A stretch of DNA of 64,000 nt from Pseudomonadota bacterium (GTDB lineage: Bacteria; Pseudomonadota; Gammaproteobacteria; Burkholderiales; JAKAFK01), in NCBI GenBank assembly GCA_021817985.1, contig JAKAFK010000011.1, positions 1 through 64,000 on the forward strand, read 5' to 3'. Below the pieces are notes generated by a model. That model ran no database searches. It saw only the letters and a program-made list of their open reading frames with translations, and was not told the origin of the DNA. Within the stretch, counting starts at the first letter, position 1. The number at the start of each line of letters is the position of its first letter. This document shows positions 17,270-26,395 of this stretch, one piece after another. The position numbers and the translations under genes are program-made.

Positions 17270-17719
17270 TCAGCCTGTGATCTGGGCCCACGCCCAGGCA
17301 AAGTTAAAAGTCACCGCGGACCCGTCATGACGACGAACCACGACCTGCGCCCCAAGCATCCCCGGGCGCGTCCATTCGACGCCGACGTCGACCGCGGCTG
17401 CGACCCCGTCGTCGAGGAGCCATTGGAGGGCCTCGAGGATGTAATCTTGGGCGGACGCGAGCACTTCGCGCGTCTGTTTCGAGCGCGCCAGCAGCCACAG
17501 GCGGCTCCCCACCGGATATTTCGCGTCGTCGCCCCACCATCCGCGCGGATCGCCAGTGCCGTCCGGGATGACGTCGTTCGGGTGTGCGGTCCGGTCCGAG
17601 AAGATGCTGATGAGCACCGCGCTCGCCAGGTCGTTGCCGCCCACGAGATCCGCGCCGGAAACCTGCCAGTCGCCATGGCCGGTGGTGGGATCCCACACTA
17701 TCGTGATATCGCTCATCAC
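17270..17719 (-). CDS. Baseplate protein, Mu gp46 family
   Basis: A 149-residue protein of the phage gp46 family, a wedge component near the sheath-proximal baseplate (a gp25/lysozyme-like fold in related systems). GDDLASAVLISIFSDRTA and GSRLWLLARSKQTREVLASAQDY are the family hallmarks (the first reads GNDLASAVL here). Start and stop overlap or abut gp45 and gp47. Confidence is helped by the exact Mu gene order. Confidence 0.88.
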   Translation of the reverse strand: MMSDITIVWDPTTGHGDWQVSGADLVGGNDLASAVLISIFSDRTAHPNDVIPDGTGDPRGWWGDDAKYPVGSRLWLLARSKQTREVLASAQDYILEALQWLLDDGVAAAVDVGVEWTRPGMLGAQVVVRRHDGSAVTFNFAWAWAQITG

Positions 17720-18363
17720 ATCTGCTGGGTAGGCGTGTTTGACGTCACGTTGCTCGATCCGCCCTGCACGCCAGCGACCTCGTGGTCATGAGCATCGTAG
17801 ATCTCGCGCATGCCTTGCATCGTCCCGAACGGATCGGAGACGGAGGTCGCCGACGAAAGCGCACCCGTGACGGAACAGGTCTGCTTCATCGTCACCGCGC
17901 CGTCAACTTCGAGGGTGCCGGTAATTTTGGTGCTCGGCGAGTTGAGCGTTACTGACGTCGAGGCGTTGACGGTCACGGCCGACGCATCGTTCACGGTCAC
18001 CGGTTGCCCCTTCGCTTCCACGACGATCCCCGTCTCCGTGAGATAGACATATTTGCCCTGGCCATCATAGATCGCCGCCTCCCCGGGCTGTAGATCCCTG
18101 AGCCTGAGCGCTTGGCTGCCGGTAGCGATGACCACCCCGTTAGAGCGATCTCCTCCTACGAATAGCAATGTCGCGTCCGAACCAGCCGGCGGATTGCTCG
18201 CAAAACCGAATTCGGCTAATCGCGGCGTGCGGTCGCGGACCTCGAGCGATCCAAGCGCGAGCTGCATCATCTGCACGGGCCCGGAATCGTCTACCAGCGT
18301 GACGCGGCCCACGCCCACGAGCATCTGAAGCCGCCGCGCGATGCGCTGAATAATGCCGATCAT
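17716..18363 (-). CDS. Baseplate spike protein, Mu gp45 family
   Basis: A 215-residue central spike. It has an N-terminal OB-like region, then a beta-helix-forming Val/Thr/Ser repeat (AVTVNASTSVTLNSPSTKI), and ends with DAHDHEV, the His-x-His motif that holds iron in Mu gp45 and P2 gpV tips. It punctures the outer membrane during injection. It overlaps gp44 and gp46 by 4 bp each. Confidence 0.9.
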   Translation of the reverse strand: MIGIIQRIARRLQMLVGVGRVTLVDDSGPVQMMQLALGSLEVRDRTPRLAEFGFASNPPAGSDATLLFVGGDRSNGVVIATGSQALRLRDLQPGEAAIYDGQGKYVYLTETGIVVEAKGQPVTVNDASAVTVNASTSVTLNSPSTKITGTLEVDGAVTMKQTCSVTGALSSATSVSDPFGTMQGMREIYDAHDHEVAGVQGGSSNVTSNTPTQQM

Positions 18364-19478
18364 CGCGCGCCCCCCTGGGGCACGTTACCGCCTTGGAACT
18401 GGAAGCCGCCGCCGGAGAGCTCCATCAGCCATTGCGGTTGCAGCAGCACAGGTTCGGGCTCGAACGCCGGGGGCGGCATCAATGTCAACTCGGCGGTGGT
18501 GCCCGCGCGGTCGAGCCGATAGCTTACCTCGCCGATGATCCAGTGCTGGCGCGGGAGCTTGAGCTCCGGCACGTCTAGGAGCGCGAGGTTATTGGGCTGC
18601 CAGAGCTCGCCGGCGCTGTCGCGCCACGAGTCGGCCGTCAGTGTGCACGCAAAGCTCCGGCCCCAGCGGCGCGCTTTTTCCCATTGGGCGCGCGCCCTGG
18701 CGATATCCATGCCGCCGGCGGCCGCTTCAGCGATGATGTCCAGCTGTCGGTGCCGGGTAACCGTCGCGTCCGTCACATGCGCGATCCGATTCGGATCGAC
18801 TGTGCCGGTCGACGAATCGTTATACGTCTCGACGCTCTGGATGAATGCGACATAGTCCGAATAACGCTGATCCATCCCATACTGGATGGAGGCCTCCTGG
18901 ACATTCGCGCCGGTCGCGAACCCGCTCGAATGCGCGATCGTGCCCACCTGGTCGAGCAGCAAGGACCCGTCGGCAAGTTCATATGCCAGGAGCGCCTGAT
19001 AGCGACACACGCGCTCGATGATCTCCCATGCGGTCTCGCCGAGAATCAAATTGAACTGCGGAATGACGGCGCCCGCCGGGATACCGGCCGCGAGCGCGAC
19101 TGAAATTCCATAGGGCTGCGCGAGCTTCCGCGCGACGTCGAGTGCATTGGTTCCGCTGATCTGGCCACCCGGCCATTCCGCCGAGCAATCGAGCAGGTCG
19201 CAGCATTTGCCACGGCCGCTCACACGGATCTGATGTCCGCGTGCCGAGATCCCCGGCGTGAAGCGGTCAACGTATCCCGTGATCACGACGTCTGTGCCCA
19301 GGAGGACCTGGCACGATTGACCCGGCAGCATTGTGACCGCATGCAGGTCGCCCAGGTAGCGCTCGGTCATCGAGATCTCGAAGTCGCCCGGGACGCGCTC
19401 GACCCCACGCGTCACGCGCACCTCGGTCCACCCGCTGATGTCCGCGCCGCCGATCCGCAGGGTGAGATCGTCGATCAC
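18360..19478 (-). CDS. Baseplate hub protein, Mu gp44 / P2 gpD-like
   Basis: A 372-residue hub protein linking tail tube and spike. It starts with a strand-rich block (LTLRIGGADISGWTEVRVTRG), has TERYLGD and the RISG-like disc segment (SGRGKCCDLLDCSAEWPGG), then WEIIERVCRYQALLAYELADG, the family signature. The Mu-type order tape measure, gp43, gp44, gp45 is kept. Confidence 0.9.
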   Translation of the reverse strand: MIDDLTLRIGGADISGWTEVRVTRGVERVPGDFEISMTERYLGDLHAVTMLPGQSCQVLLGTDVVITGYVDRFTPGISARGHQIRVSGRGKCCDLLDCSAEWPGGQISGTNALDVARKLAQPYGISVALAAGIPAGAVIPQFNLILGETAWEIIERVCRYQALLAYELADGSLLLDQVGTIAHSSGFATGANVQEASIQYGMDQRYSDYVAFIQSVETYNDSSTGTVDPNRIAHVTDATVTRHRQLDIIAEAAAGGMDIARARAQWEKARRWGRSFACTLTADSWRDSAGELWQPNNLALLDVPELKLPRQHWIIGEVSYRLDRAGTTAELTLMPPPAFEPEPVLLQPQWLMELSGGGFQFQGGNVPQGGAR

Positions 19479-20923
19479 GACGCAAGCGCCCGGAACGCAG
19501 TCGGCATGAATGCCGGATGCGCAGTATCGGCTTCCGCGACAAGCTCATCGGCACGTGATGGATCACGATACAGCCGCTGCGCCAGCGCCAGAGCGGGCAT
19601 CGAGGCCGCCGTCCTGACCCACACCACCGACGGCATGAGCGCGCCGCGCGTGTTGAGATCCTGGACAACTGCCGCGCGCAGCGCCCTCAGCGCGAGATAG
19701 GTGTCGTCATCCCCTTCGTCGCCGCCGGTCGTGATCTCGTCATCCAGCAGTTGCGTCACCGAACTGCGCACGGTCGCGGCGTCATCGGCACTGAACGGCT
19801 GATAGCTGCTCGCAGCCTGCGCCAGCGCCACCACCGCCGCGCGCCGGAAAAGGTCCCCTTGCGCGCTCTGAATATCACCCATGGCCGCGCCGATCGCGCC
19901 GCTCGGCGGCGTCGAGAGCGCCTGCGGCTGCGCCAGAGCGATAAGCGCCCGCAACGCATCGCGGGGCGTCGCCGCGCTCTGCTGCACAATCTGCGGGAGC
20001 GCCTGGACGGTCGCCGGATAAGCGGATGCGGTAGTGGGGCTCAAGCCGCCAGCGGACGAAGTGACGGCGGCCGCCGCGGTCGCGGTTTGCGTGCGCGAGC
20101 TGGATGCCTGCCCCTCGAGCGTCTGCACTGTGATGCTGCTCGCCGGCTGCGATTTCTGGAAACTGGTAAACCCAGAGAGGAGCGCCTGCGCTTGGCGCCC
20201 GAAACTTCCCGGCAGCACGGCCACCATATTGACCAGGCTCGCCGCGTCATTTGCTGCGGACAGCGCCGCGCTCGTCCATTTCGTCGCGGTCGACAGAGCC
20301 GCCTGCGCGACCGCAGCGCCATTCTCGAGGGCCTGTACCGCTTTGGTGACGAAATCGGCGGCCGCCGCCAGATTCGCGTTCTGCGCGGCAAGCGAGACCA
20401 GGCTCTTCGTGTCGGTCTGCGCGGACGGAAAAACCCGTTCACCGGCTTCGATGAACGAGAACGTGACCTCGAACACGCGGCCCTTGTCGCGGTGTTCGGC
20501 GAATTCGACGTCGAGGGCGCTGACGCGAAGACGCCCCAGCGTTGGATGCACAAGCTCGCCCGCGCCCTGGGTCTCGCACGCGGCGACAAGCCGCTCGCGC
20601 TGCGCAATGGCGTCATCGCCGACGACAAAGCCCTGCACCTGCAGCCGACGGGGATGGCGTCCGAGGTCTTCCGGCCAGACGCTGTCCCGCTTCGGATATT
20701 CGTGGACGGCGACGCGGCGCCCGACGCGCACGCCGCCGGACACGACGGCAAATGGAACGCCGCGGAAAGACGCCGGGCGCAGCTGCGCCCAGAATGAGCC
20801 GTTGGCCAGCGCGCCGAGCGCAGATTGTGCGCCGCTCAGTGCATTGCTCAATCCCTGGGCGATGCCGGAGGCATTCTGCGCGAGAGCCTGCGCGCCTTGC
20901 GCGATTGTGACGGGCGTGACCAT
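19475..20923 (-). CDS. Tail protein, Mu gp43 (DNA circularisation N-domain) family
   Basis: A 482-residue protein whose N-terminal domain (WAQLRPASFRGVPFAVVSGG, then EYPKRDSVWPEDLGR) defines the so-called DNA-circulation N domain of Mu gp43. The rest is Ala/Ser-rich and helical. In virions it belongs to the tail/baseplate junction, and the historical name does not imply DNA handling. It shares its last bases with gp44 and its first with the tape-measure gene. Confidence 0.88.
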   Translation of the reverse strand: MVTPVTIAQGAQALAQNASGIAQGLSNALSGAQSALGALANGSFWAQLRPASFRGVPFAVVSGGVRVGRRVAVHEYPKRDSVWPEDLGRHPRRLQVQGFVVGDDAIAQRERLVAACETQGAGELVHPTLGRLRVSALDVEFAEHRDKGRVFEVTFSFIEAGERVFPSAQTDTKSLVSLAAQNANLAAAADFVTKAVQALENGAAVAQAALSTATKWTSAALSAANDAASLVNMVAVLPGSFGRQAQALLSGFTSFQKSQPASSITVQTLEGQASSSRTQTATAAAAVTSSAGGLSPTTASAYPATVQALPQIVQQSAATPRDALRALIALAQPQALSTPPSGAIGAAMGDIQSAQGDLFRRAAVVALAQAASSYQPFSADDAATVRSSVTQLLDDEITTGGDEGDDDTYLALRALRAAVVQDLNTRGALMPSVVWVRTAASMPALALAQRLYRDPSRADELVAEADTAHPAFMPTAFRALAS

Positions 20924-22803
20924 CAGGCATCCACTCCCACGTAGTTATATCCGATGCGCGCCGGGACCTCGCGGCCATGACTGTCGCGCGCCTCGACGCG
21001 CGTGCCGTGGGGGGCGCCCGTCATGCGCACATGCACTTCCACGCGATGGGGCTCGGCGTGCATGCGCGCCATGACATCGCGCACATAATTCTGCGTCTCC
21101 CGGGGTGCGTGCGACATCCATCCGGCGCCATAGCGATAAAGATCCTTGTTCAGATTGCCGGATCCCCAGTTGTATGCCGCGAGCGCTTCCGCCGTGTTGC
21201 CGCCATACTGATCGAGGAGATTGCGATACATCATCGCGGCCCCCCCCGCCGCCTGGCGCAAGTTTCCTGGATCGGTGATCCCGTAAGCCGCCGCTGTCTT
21301 CGGCATAAACTGGAAGTCACCAAGCGCGCCCGCCGGCGAGACCATGTTCTTGCCGCGGCCGGATTCCTGCGCCCACACCGCGTCCAACAGGCCATGCGGG
21401 AGGCCGTACATCGACTCGAGCTTCGGGAAAAGCGTCTTCGCCTGGGCGCGTTTGGCGGCGATAGCCTGCTGGCTATAGCTGCGCCCGAGTCCGAACCGGC
21501 TGAAGAAATTGTCTATCCCCGATGCGATGCTGCTGTGCTGATCGATCCAGCTACCGGCACTATCACGCGGATCCAGGGCCGTCAGGCCTTTGTTGGCGAG
21601 CCATCCGTAGAGGCCAATCTTCCCGACCGTTCCCAGGATTCCAGCGCCTCCCGCTGCGCCCCCCGCAATCTCCGCGGCACTGACTGCCCTGAGCGCCTTC
21701 GCGACCTTATAAATGGCCACGGACATCTGGACGATCTTGGTGAGCGCCAGCGCGCCGAACGCGAGCTCGAAGGTGGTTTTCCAGCCGCCCAAGGCCTGCG
21801 CAGCGCCGTTCACATCGCTGGCCACGGTGCCAATTTCGGATGCGATGCCCTTGATGTTCTTCCAGGTCGCGCTCCAGTCAACCGAGCGGATCCAGGAGGC
21901 GATCTCGCCGAGCCACACCGACACCTTTGTTGCGATGAGCTGCCGGTTGGCCATGATCCAGTTCGTGAGTTCTGCGATCAGCGGCGTAAGTACCGGGAAA
22001 AGCGCGTTGCTGATGCTATTGCCGATCCCCTTGATCCCGACCTTCAGCTCCAGGAAGGAAAGGCCCAACGTGCGCGCATTCGCCAGCTCTGGCCCGCTCA
22101 GCACCGCGCCAAGCTTCTTCGCCTCGAGCTCGAATCGGCGGATCGCCGCCGGACCTTGACGCAGCAGCGGCAAGAGACTTCCGACGCCGAACGTGTCCGC
22201 AATCTGCTTTTGGACCTGGGGACGTCCGTTATATTTTTGGATGACGCCCGACAGATCGCTCAGCGCCCGGGTGCTGTCGACGGCGCCATTTTTCGTCTTA
22301 TGGATATGCACGCCCAGCTGATTGAGCATGTAGAGCGCTTTTTGATTGCGGCCGTACAGCGCATCCTCCAGCGTGTTGCCAAGATTCCCGAGGCTCGACG
22401 TCATGTCGTCGGCCGAAAGGCCCGCGAGCTTCGCCGCAGACTGCAACGCCTGCAGCTTGCCCGGCGCGACGCCGATGTTTTGCGAGGTGTAGAGCACATT
22501 GAGGCCGAGCTGTCCCCACCGGCTAGTAAGCTCGGCGATGCCGGCGAGCGTGGCGGCGCCGACCAGGGCCGCCATGGGCGCGACGATCCGGGTGATGCCG
22601 CCGGCGACCGATCGCGCGACATGGGCGATCTTTCCGAACTTGCGCTGCATGTCCTTGAGGCCGCTCGCTTCCATGAACTGGCGCATGCTGTTCTTCACGT
22701 CACGCATGGGCTGCCCGATCGAGCGCATTTCCGCGCGGATCTTCCGCACCACCGCAGTCGCGTCGTCGATCGCGGAGATGACAATCTTGGCTTTCGAGGT
22801 CAT
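20923..22803 (-). CDS. Tail tape measure protein with lytic transglycosylase domain
   Basis: A 626-residue protein that sets tail length. It has an N-terminal helical region, hydrophobic segments (about 70-100 and 330-400) and a C-terminal SLT-type domain (about 455-575) with DAVWAQESGRGKNMVSPAG (catalytic Glu) and GDFQFMPKTAAAYGI, AYNWGSGN. The enzymatic domain would open peptidoglycan during DNA entry. It is short for a tape measure, which implies a short contractile tail. Confidence 0.92.
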   Translation of the reverse strand: MTSKAKIVISAIDDATAVVRKIRAEMRSIGQPMRDVKNSMRQFMEASGLKDMQRKFGKIAHVARSVAGGITRIVAPMAALVGAATLAGIAELTSRWGQLGLNVLYTSQNIGVAPGKLQALQSAAKLAGLSADDMTSSLGNLGNTLEDALYGRNQKALYMLNQLGVHIHKTKNGAVDSTRALSDLSGVIQKYNGRPQVQKQIADTFGVGSLLPLLRQGPAAIRRFELEAKKLGAVLSGPELANARTLGLSFLELKVGIKGIGNSISNALFPVLTPLIAELTNWIMANRQLIATKVSVWLGEIASWIRSVDWSATWKNIKGIASEIGTVASDVNGAAQALGGWKTTFELAFGALALTKIVQMSVAIYKVAKALRAVSAAEIAGGAAGGAGILGTVGKIGLYGWLANKGLTALDPRDSAGSWIDQHSSIASGIDNFFSRFGLGRSYSQQAIAAKRAQAKTLFPKLESMYGLPHGLLDAVWAQESGRGKNMVSPAGALGDFQFMPKTAAAYGITDPGNLRQAAGGAAMMYRNLLDQYGGNTAEALAAYNWGSGNLNKDLYRYGAGWMSHAPRETQNYVRDVMARMHAEPHRVEVHVRMTGAPHGTRVEARDSHGREVPARIGYNYVGVDA

Positions 22804-22982
22804 GGGTCAGTGGCCGGCAATGAGGATTGCATCGCAGCCTGCCGGTGCCACCAGAGCAGCATGGACACCGGAAGACGCCAGGCGTCATAGGGACGCCAAT
22901 GATAATGCAGCGTCAGATCTCCGACGATTCGCCCGATGGGGGGGACTGCATCGGGGAGAATTGCCCGAAAAAACGCGCGCAC
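22800..22982 (-). CDS. GpE' extension, made by -1 frameshift from the tail-chaperone gene
   Basis: This frame has no start signal of its own, overlaps the end of the preceding 101-residue gene and is in the -1 frame relative to it. After the overlap it encodes LHYHWRPYDAWRLPVSMLLWW, which fits the HW-P and LLxWRxxA pattern of P2 E' proteins. The expected product joins the upstream protein to this tail at 22967-22973. It reaches the start of the tape-measure gene, the usual place of E/E'. Confidence 0.8.
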   Translation of the reverse strand: MRAFFRAILPDAVPPIGRIVGDLTLHYHWRPYDAWRLPVSMLLWWHRQAAMQSSLPATDP

Positions 22983-23218
22983 TCCTGCAAATCACGCTGG
23001 ACGATGCGTCCGACAACGCCCTTCGGAACGGCGGCGACCTGGTGGATCAGGCTGATGAGCGTCTCCATCTCGCCGGGCTCGCGCGCGGCCTTGGCCAACT
23101 GCTCGGCGGTAGGCTCGCGCAATGTCAGGCTCGTGTAATCCTGCTCCCCAAAGCGCACCGGCCGGCGCAGCTCAATGGTCTGCTCGTCGACGATTTCCGG
23201 CAAATCATGCTGATCCAT
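22913..23218 (-). CDS. Tail assembly chaperone, P2 gpE / Mu gp41 family
   Basis: A 101-residue tail assembly chaperone between tail tube and tape measure. ELRRPVRFGEQDYTSLTLREP is the recognisable family N terminus, and LISLIHQVAAVPKGVVGRI forms the helical core. The zero-frame product ends GESSEI; a fraction of ribosomes should shift into the E' frame. The ratio of the two products controls loading of the tape measure in P2 and lambda. Confidence 0.88.
   Translation of the reverse strand: MDQHDLPEIVDEQTIELRRPVRFGEQDYTSLTLREPTAEQLAKAAREPGEMETLISLIHQVAAVPKGVVGRIVQRDLQECARFFGQFSPMQSPPSGESSEI
22967..22973 (-). other. Slippery heptamer T TTT TTC for -1 frameshifting
   Basis: Read in the chaperone frame the sequence is cgT TTT TTC ggg, a canonical X-XXY-YYZ slippery site. 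A -1 slip leads directly into the E' frame. A second candidate, C CCC CCA, lies about 25 bp downstream (22938-22944 region) inside the same overlap. Confidence 0.75.
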
Positions 23219-23221
23219 CGC

Positions 23222-23596
23222 CTAGGCCTCCGTCACCGAACCGGAAAGCCCTTCGAACCGCACCTCGAAGGTCGCTTCCTGGGTTTTCACTTCCTGCGCT
23301 TCCACCGTCCACATGTTGCGGCCGATGACGGTCTTGCCGTTCGCGAGCTCGAGCGTCACCGTGACGTTGGTCATCTGATTGATGCTGGCGACCGTGAGCT
23401 GTCCGCTATCGCGCAATGTGCCGGCGATGAATGGCGCCGTCGGCATCTCGGAATAACCGTGGACGCTATCTTGCCCGGACAGGCTCTCGCGTTTGATCGA
23501 GCCGGGGCTGTATGAGAGATCGCCGGACAGCATGTAGCTCTGCCCATCTACGCTGAGATAGGCAACGCCGGCAAGGCGGTTTGTGGTGTCGGCCAT
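23222..23596 (-). CDS. Tail tube protein, Mu gpM family
   Basis: A 124-residue major tail tube subunit. It begins NRLAGVAYLSVDGQSYMLSG and has GYSEMPTAPFIAGTLRDSG, the conserved Mu gpM block, and ends with beta strands QEATFEVRFEGLSGSV. Hexamers stack inside the sheath. The ATG at 23596 is preceded by a perfect palindrome (23619-23636) and GGGAG. Confidence 0.92.
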   Translation of the reverse strand: MADTTNRLAGVAYLSVDGQSYMLSGDLSYSPGSIKRESLSGQDSVHGYSEMPTAPFIAGTLRDSGQLTVASINQMTNVTVTLELANGKTVIGRNMWTVEAQEVKTQEATFEVRFEGLSGSVTEA

Positions 23597-23618
23597 TTTG
23601 GGCTCCCAAGAAATCGAA

Positions 23619-23636
23619 GGCCGCGCATGCGCGGCC
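23619..23636. repeat. Perfect 18-bp palindrome between sheath and tube genes
   Basis: GGCCGCGCATGCGCGGCC is fully self-complementary and ends 22 bp before the tail-tube start on the minus strand. In RNA it would form a very stable hairpin followed by a T-rich stretch (TTCGATTTCTT), not a pure T-run. It could act as a weak terminator or as a 5' stability element for tube mRNA. Confidence 0.6.
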
Positions 23637-23656
23637 CATGGCGAAATTGAACGCTG

Positions 23657-25177
23657 TTACAGACGGAACTGCGCGAGCAGCGCGAGGGTCCGCAGTTGAT
23701 TGATGAGGGTGCCAGGCCATAGCACGTCAACCCGGTTCGGGTTTTGCGTGTTCTGCTGCACGATGAGGTTTTGCGCGAAGGCCTGCGAATCCTGCACCCA
23801 GCCGAGGTCGAACTCCAGGTGCTGATATTCCGCGATCAGCGCGCCACGGATGATGTTCGGCGTGACGATCGCGCTGCCCGCGGCGAAACGCGTGCCGTCC
23901 GCGGCGAGCTTCATCCGTGCGAACTTGCTCGTGACCATGATGGCCATGTCACGCAGGACCGCCATGAGCGTGAACATCGTCTCGACCTCGAGGTAACTGT
24001 TGTCCGGCTCGCCGAAGGCATTCTTCTGGTATGTCGTGATGACGTTCTGCAGCAATACGGCCCCGGCATCCGTGACCGTGAAGGTGCTGATGCCGGTATA
24101 GAGCAGCGTGTTCTGGTCGGTCTGCTCGAACCGGCTCTGCAAGGGCGGCGCGGCCATGCTGGTCAACGCCAGCGTCTGGAGTGGCACGGCGGGATCCGCG
24201 CGAAGACTTACAGCGGATGTCGCGGCGAGGTCGGCGGCGATGAGCCAGTTGGGCGTGGGCGAGTCGTTGAACCCGAGCACCGTCGTATGCTGATTGTTGA
24301 GGCCGCTGCCGAAGGTTTGCTGGGTTCCCAAGGTGCCCCGGGTAGCCGTGAACGCATGGCCATAGATCTGGCTCTCCCAGCTCCACCGTCCGGTCGTATC
24401 CGACAGGAGCGACGCGAGATCGCCCAGGCTCGTCGCATCGGTATAAGGACAGACGATAAAATCGAATGCCTGGCTGCCGAGATTCGCGAGTGCCGTCGGC
24501 AGCGCGCTCGGATTCACGGCACCCCCGGCCATTGCGGCAATCGTCAGCTGGAGACCCTGCGGACTCGTTTCTCCCCCCGACGCCCCCAGATAGTTGAGGC
24601 GAATGTCGATGTCGTTTCCGGCGAGCCCCTTGTTCAGGGCGGTGATGTCGACCTTGGTGGTGGTGACGGCATCAACGACCGCCGAGACCGGCAAATTGGG
24701 CGCGGCATTGATCGCCGCGGCGATCGCGGTCGCAATCTGCTGGGCGGTCTGTGTCGTGGTGACGGGAATGGTAATACGCGCGGGGAGATTGGGCGAGCCG
24801 CCGGCGCAGTAGGCGATATATAGATAAATCGTGCCGTTCGCGATCGGTACGGAGGTCACGCTGATCGATCCGGTCGCCGCCGTCGCAGTGGGATCGTCCG
24901 CAAGCGGGAGATACCACACCTCGCCGAACGGATCGGCCGCGCGATAGGCCGCAGTCATCAGGGCCAGCATGGACCCTGGCCCCCCTTGCGTCAGGGCGTC
25001 GCCGATGCCCTGACTGATGACCGGCACGTTGGGCGTCGCCGCCCCAGCGGCCGTGATCTGGCCGATGATCAGCGCCCGCTGGTTGGCCTGCGCACTATTG
25101 GCCTGGGAATTGTCGACCTCGGCGAAGAAAAGCGGGATCCGCAGATTCGCCGGAATGTTTTTGAATGGTATGGTCAC
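23657..25177 (-). CDS. Tail sheath protein, Mu gpL family
   Basis: A 506-residue contractile sheath subunit. The N terminus (IPFKNIPANLRIPLFFAEVDNSQAN) and the C-terminal block (FARMKLAADGTRFAAGSAIVTPNII, then IVQQNTQNPNRVDVLWPG) are typical of Mu gpL. The variable domain (about 95-230) faces outward. The gene proves a myovirus-type contractile tail. It follows the DUF2635 gene by 13 bp. Confidence 0.95.
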   Translation of the reverse strand: MTIPFKNIPANLRIPLFFAEVDNSQANSAQANQRALIIGQITAAGAATPNVPVISQGIGDALTQGGPGSMLALMTAAYRAADPFGEVWYLPLADDPTATAATGSISVTSVPIANGTIYLYIAYCAGGSPNLPARITIPVTTTQTAQQIATAIAAAINAAPNLPVSAVVDAVTTTKVDITALNKGLAGNDIDIRLNYLGASGGETSPQGLQLTIAAMAGGAVNPSALPTALANLGSQAFDFIVCPYTDATSLGDLASLLSDTTGRWSWESQIYGHAFTATRGTLGTQQTFGSGLNNQHTTVLGFNDSPTPNWLIAADLAATSAVSLRADPAVPLQTLALTSMAAPPLQSRFEQTDQNTLLYTGISTFTVTDAGAVLLQNVITTYQKNAFGEPDNSYLEVETMFTLMAVLRDMAIMVTSKFARMKLAADGTRFAAGSAIVTPNIIRGALIAEYQHLEFDLGWVQDSQAFAQNLIVQQNTQNPNRVDVLWPGTLINQLRTLALLAQFRL

Positions 25178-25190
25178 GTCGGTCTCCTAC

Positions 25191-25394
25191 TTATTCGGCA
25201 TCGCGCTTGCGAGCGACTGGCTTGGACTCATGCTCGGCACTCTGTACCGTCGGCTCCGGCACGAGAATGACGTCGCCGTCACGCAGCATGCGGCGCCAGT
25301 AGCCGCTCGGGGTGACCGGCCGGCCCTCCTCGGGCAGGAAATCGCGCAGGATCGGGTCCACGATGCGCAGGCCCGGAGCAGGTTTCACGTACAT
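25191..25394 (-). CDS. DUF2635-family small tail protein (Mu gp38-like)
   Basis: A 67-residue protein starting MYVKPAPGLRIVDPILRDFLP, the DUF2635 signature, with SGYWRRMLRDGDV. It sits just upstream of the sheath gene, as in Mu-like phages. Its function is unknown; it may be a minor tail-assembly factor. Confidence 0.85.
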   Translation of the reverse strand: MYVKPAPGLRIVDPILRDFLPEEGRPVTPSGYWRRMLRDGDVILVPEPTVQSAEHESKPVARKRDAE

Positions 25395-25409
25395 GCGGTG
25401 TACTCCTCT

Positions 25410-26078
25410 TTATTGCGGCAACTGAAGATCGAGCGCGCCTTCGTCGCGGCCGTCCGGGCCGCTGGTGCGCGGCGCCGGCGTCGGCGTGTAGGGAGGTGCG
25501 TCCGGACTGGGCGCATACGTACCGGACGGGTCGTATATGTTGGTGAGATCCGCATGGACGCCTACGCTATCCAGCGGCACTGTCGCCGGTGCCGCAACCG
25601 GCCATGTCGTGGGCAACGGCGCGGCTTCCGTCGGATCGAAGGACTCGAAAAGCTCACCCGTCACGCGCATGGACGCGCGGCCCAGGTGTTCACGGCCCTC
25701 GGACGTGATCTCGATCTCGGTCTCGATGCTCGAGAAGCGATTCAACATCCCGACCACCGAATAATCGGTAAAAAGCGCCTGCTCCACCGAATACCCGAGC
25801 GCTTCGATCGCATCCTGCGTCGCCTCGGCCGTCAAACCCTGAACGCGCAGAAGGACCTCCAGATCGACGGAGGTCGTGAACTCAGGCTCTTGCGAGCCGG
25901 CACCCTCTTTATGGTCGCCACTGACGCGCACGAGCGCGGATGGCAGCTTCGACGCCGGCGTGTTCCAGTCTCCCGGGCTCTCCACGGTAAGCCCCGCGAT
26001 AGCCTCGAGGGCCGCGACGGCCGCCAGGCGCAACTGCCGCCGGGCGAGCATCGGCTGCGGGGCAATCAGCGTCGTCAT
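25410..26078 (-). CDS. Putative tail terminator / minor tail protein
   Basis: A 222-residue protein in the position of Mu gp37 and lambda-like tail terminators, between the head-tail connector gene and DUF2635. It has strand-helix patterns (LPSALVRVSGD, TTSVDLEVLLRVQG) and a Pro-rich, low-complexity C terminus. I chose the ATG at 26078 (MTTLIAPQPMLARRQL), which overlaps the upstream gene by 4 bp. The family is inferred from synteny. Confidence 0.6.
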   Translation of the reverse strand: MTTLIAPQPMLARRQLRLAAVAALEAIAGLTVESPGDWNTPASKLPSALVRVSGDHKEGAGSQEPEFTTSVDLEVLLRVQGLTAEATQDAIEALGYSVEQALFTDYSVVGMLNRFSSIETEIEITSEGREHLGRASMRVTGELFESFDPTEAAPLPTTWPVAAPATVPLDSVGVHADLTNIYDPSGTYAPSPDAPPYTPTPAPRTSGPDGRDEGALDLQLPQ

Positions 26079-26389
26079 GCGAGATTCAACATCAGCTTGG
26101 CCCACCCGTGACCATCAGGGCGCACCTCTTTGACGACGAATATGTCCCCGGTGCGCACGATGGTCAGAGTGTCTCCCTGCTGCGGAGGGACCGGGAGCTG
26201 GGAGAGCTGGACACCCACGACCGGGAGCGATGACGTCGACGCCTGCCCCCCCACGACATCGATCGCGGCATACTGCTCGTCATACACGCCGGTGATCGGA
26301 GTCGTCGCACCGTTCGCATAGGCATAGATCACCCCCTCGCCGAACTGCGCAGCGACGGCCCCGAGCACCAGCGTGTCCCAGTCGATCAC
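26075..26389 (-). CDS. Head-tail joining protein
   Basis: A 104-residue protein starting MIDWDTLVLGAVAAQFGEGV with a beta-rich core (GDTLTIVRTGDIFVVKEVRPDGHG). The size, predicted fold and place between head and tail genes fit the lambda FII / Gifsy-2-type connector that prepares the filled head for tail attachment. It overlaps the tail-terminator gene by 4 bp. Confidence 0.7.
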   Translation of the reverse strand: MIDWDTLVLGAVAAQFGEGVIYAYANGATTPITGVYDEQYAAIDVVGGQASTSSLPVVGVQLSQLPVPPQQGDTLTIVRTGDIFVVKEVRPDGHGWAKLMLNLA

Positions 26390-26395
26390 GCAGGA

